64,000 bases of DNA from Rachicladosporium sp. CCFEE 5018. Its lineage: Eukaryota; Ascomycota; Dothideomycetes; Cladosporiales; Cladosporiaceae. Of this stretch, positions 63,172-64,000 are shown one piece after another. The notes beneath the pieces were generated by a model. The model saw only the letters and a program-made list of their open reading frames with translations. It was not told where the DNA came from and made no database searches. The number at the start of each line of letters is the position of its first letter. Positions within the stretch are counted from its first letter, which is position 1. The translations under genes and the position numbers were made by a program. Location: NCBI GenBank assembly GCA_002077045.2, contig KZ111142.1, forward strand, positions 1,157,718 through 1,221,717. Reading direction: 5' to 3'.

Positions 63172-64000
63172 TCAGAAGCTAGCATATTGCAGCCAGCTTG
63201 TGATGAGTCCGCGCATCTCTTCGTCCTCACTCGCCTTTTCAGTGACCTCTTCGAAACTCATCCGCACTACACCTTCATCATTCGCCTCTACCCCGGCGAA
63301 AATTGGATCTAGCATCTTCTCGAAGCCCTCTTCGAGCACGTGCCACATGAGATCTGACGTTGTGGCAGACTCCGCAGTCCGAACGACGCAGTCGTCATCA
63401 ATGATACCCAACATGCGCATATTATCTTCGTCCAGCTTGTCCAGGTCAATGTCGAAACCAGTCGCTCCGGCTCGAGATCGATCGGTCTCACTGGGTGTGA
63501 CCTCATCCTCTGAAGCTGCCCGGTGCGTCGTAGCTGGGCGCTGTTGATCAGGCGAAGCTCGCTGAGGGTCGTCACTGTCGACGATGATTGTGCTGACACC
63601 GGGTAGTGGTTCAAGATCGTAATGTACACTTTCGGCCTTCCCATGCAACGGCCTGGTCGCCCCAGGCGGTACATCGTCCTCATGGAACAATGCACTTAGC
63701 GGCTGGCTGGACTTGATCATGTCCGAAGACGTCTTCGTATGTGCCTCGGCCGCCATTTCAATGAGATCCGCAGTAATTTGGCTATCGAGCAGGTACTTCG
63801 CCCTGAACATGCGTAGAAAGTCGGCTGGCTCCAGATAACCATCGTTGTCAATGTCGTAACCTCGGAGCGCAGGCTCAAGTGATCGAAACCGGTTGCCGCC
63901 ACGGATATAGGCCATACCACGGCTGAAGTCATCGAACAGGATCGCGCCTTTGGAATCGCTGTCGTAGAATGCGAACATACGATCGTAGAGATGTACCGAT
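63172..64000 (-). CDS. EF-hand protein, C-terminal part (contig D copy)
   Basis: Homeolog of 46189-47118, running off the right edge of the window. It shows the same two EF-hand loops (DSDSKGAILFDDF, DIDNDGYLEPAD) and the same C-terminus. A handful of amino-acid changes from contig C (for example LDSQITADLIEM for LDGQITADLIKI). Confidence 0.75.
   Translation of the reverse strand, partial: SVHLYDRMFAFYDSDSKGAILFDDFSRGMAYIRGGNRFRSLEPALRGYDIDNDGYLEPADFLRMFRAKYLLDSQITADLIEMAAEAHTKTSSDMIKSSQPLSALFHEDDVPPGATRPLHGKAESVHYDLEPLPGVSTIIVDSDDPQRASPDQQRPATTHRAASEDEVTPSETDRSRAGATGFDIDLDKLDEDNMRMLGIIDDDCVVRTAESATTSDLMWHVLEEGFEKMLDPIFAGVEANDEGVVRMSFEEVTEKASEDEEMRGLITSWLQYASF

Larger units (their letters stand above)
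47219..64000 (+). repeat. Homeologous block, contig D copy (partner 37785-47118)
   Basis: Same gene order as contig C: PPZ end, short ORF, ILV1, RCF1, esterase, esterase-like pseudogene, EF-hand gene, with a 7.7 kb island added between ILV1 and RCF1. Confidence 0.9.

Noticed and set aside
1..64000. CRISPR arrays, bacterial operons or ribosome-binding sites
   Set aside because: The window is eukaryotic (spliceosomal introns, mitochondrial proteins), and no regular spacer-repeat pattern was seen. The only repeats with regular period are coding (54600-55190).

Overview
The window looks like nuclear DNA of a filamentous ascomycete, most likely a Dothideomycete. It has short 48-114 nt introns with GTRNGT donors and CTRAY branch sites, typical fungal genes (YAP1801-like, MSD1, NAA20, AGC1, YTA7/ATAD2, PPZ, ILV1, RCF1, feruloyl esterases), and a pogo/Fot1 transposon with RIP-type stop codons. 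Two diverged copies of most genes fit a species with a duplicated or hybrid genome. Hortaea werneckii and other Teratosphaeriaceae come to mind, but this is inference.

The key to the layout is three runs of exactly 100 N (20338-20437, 32730-32829, 47119-47218). They split the window into four contigs: A (1-20337), B (20438-32729), C (32830-47118) and D (47219-64000). B repeats the end of A, C repeats the end of B, and D repeats the end of C. A stops inside YTA7 and C resumes the same gene 357 bases further on. B stops inside PPZ and D resumes that gene 376 bases further on. The natural reading is that A+C is one homeolog and B+D the other, zig-zagged into one scaffold. The apparent tandem duplications would then be an assembly artefact.

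Inferred true gene order per homeolog: [RG-rich tail, two uncharacterised genes, YAP1801(-), MSD1(+), C2H2/Clr5 factor(-), NAA20(-), seen only on A] - AGC1(+) - YTA7(+) - PPZ(+) - short ORF(+) - ILV1(-) - RCF1(+) - secreted esterase(-) - esterase-like pseudoenzyme with PAN-like tail(-) - EF-hand gene(-).

Differences between the homeologs: B carries a RIP-mutated, internally deleted pogo/Fot1 element upstream of AGC1. D carries a 7.7 kb island between ILV1 and RCF1 that C lacks. The island encodes a large protein with five tandem Zn2Cys6-like modules, followed in the same frame (after a TGA) by a USP-type peptidase domain, plus a divergent coiled-coil gene. The second esterase has lost its catalytic Ser and His in both copies, and each copy is broken in a different way. 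Three genes in the first 11.4 kb of contig A are interrupted by a single in-frame stop.
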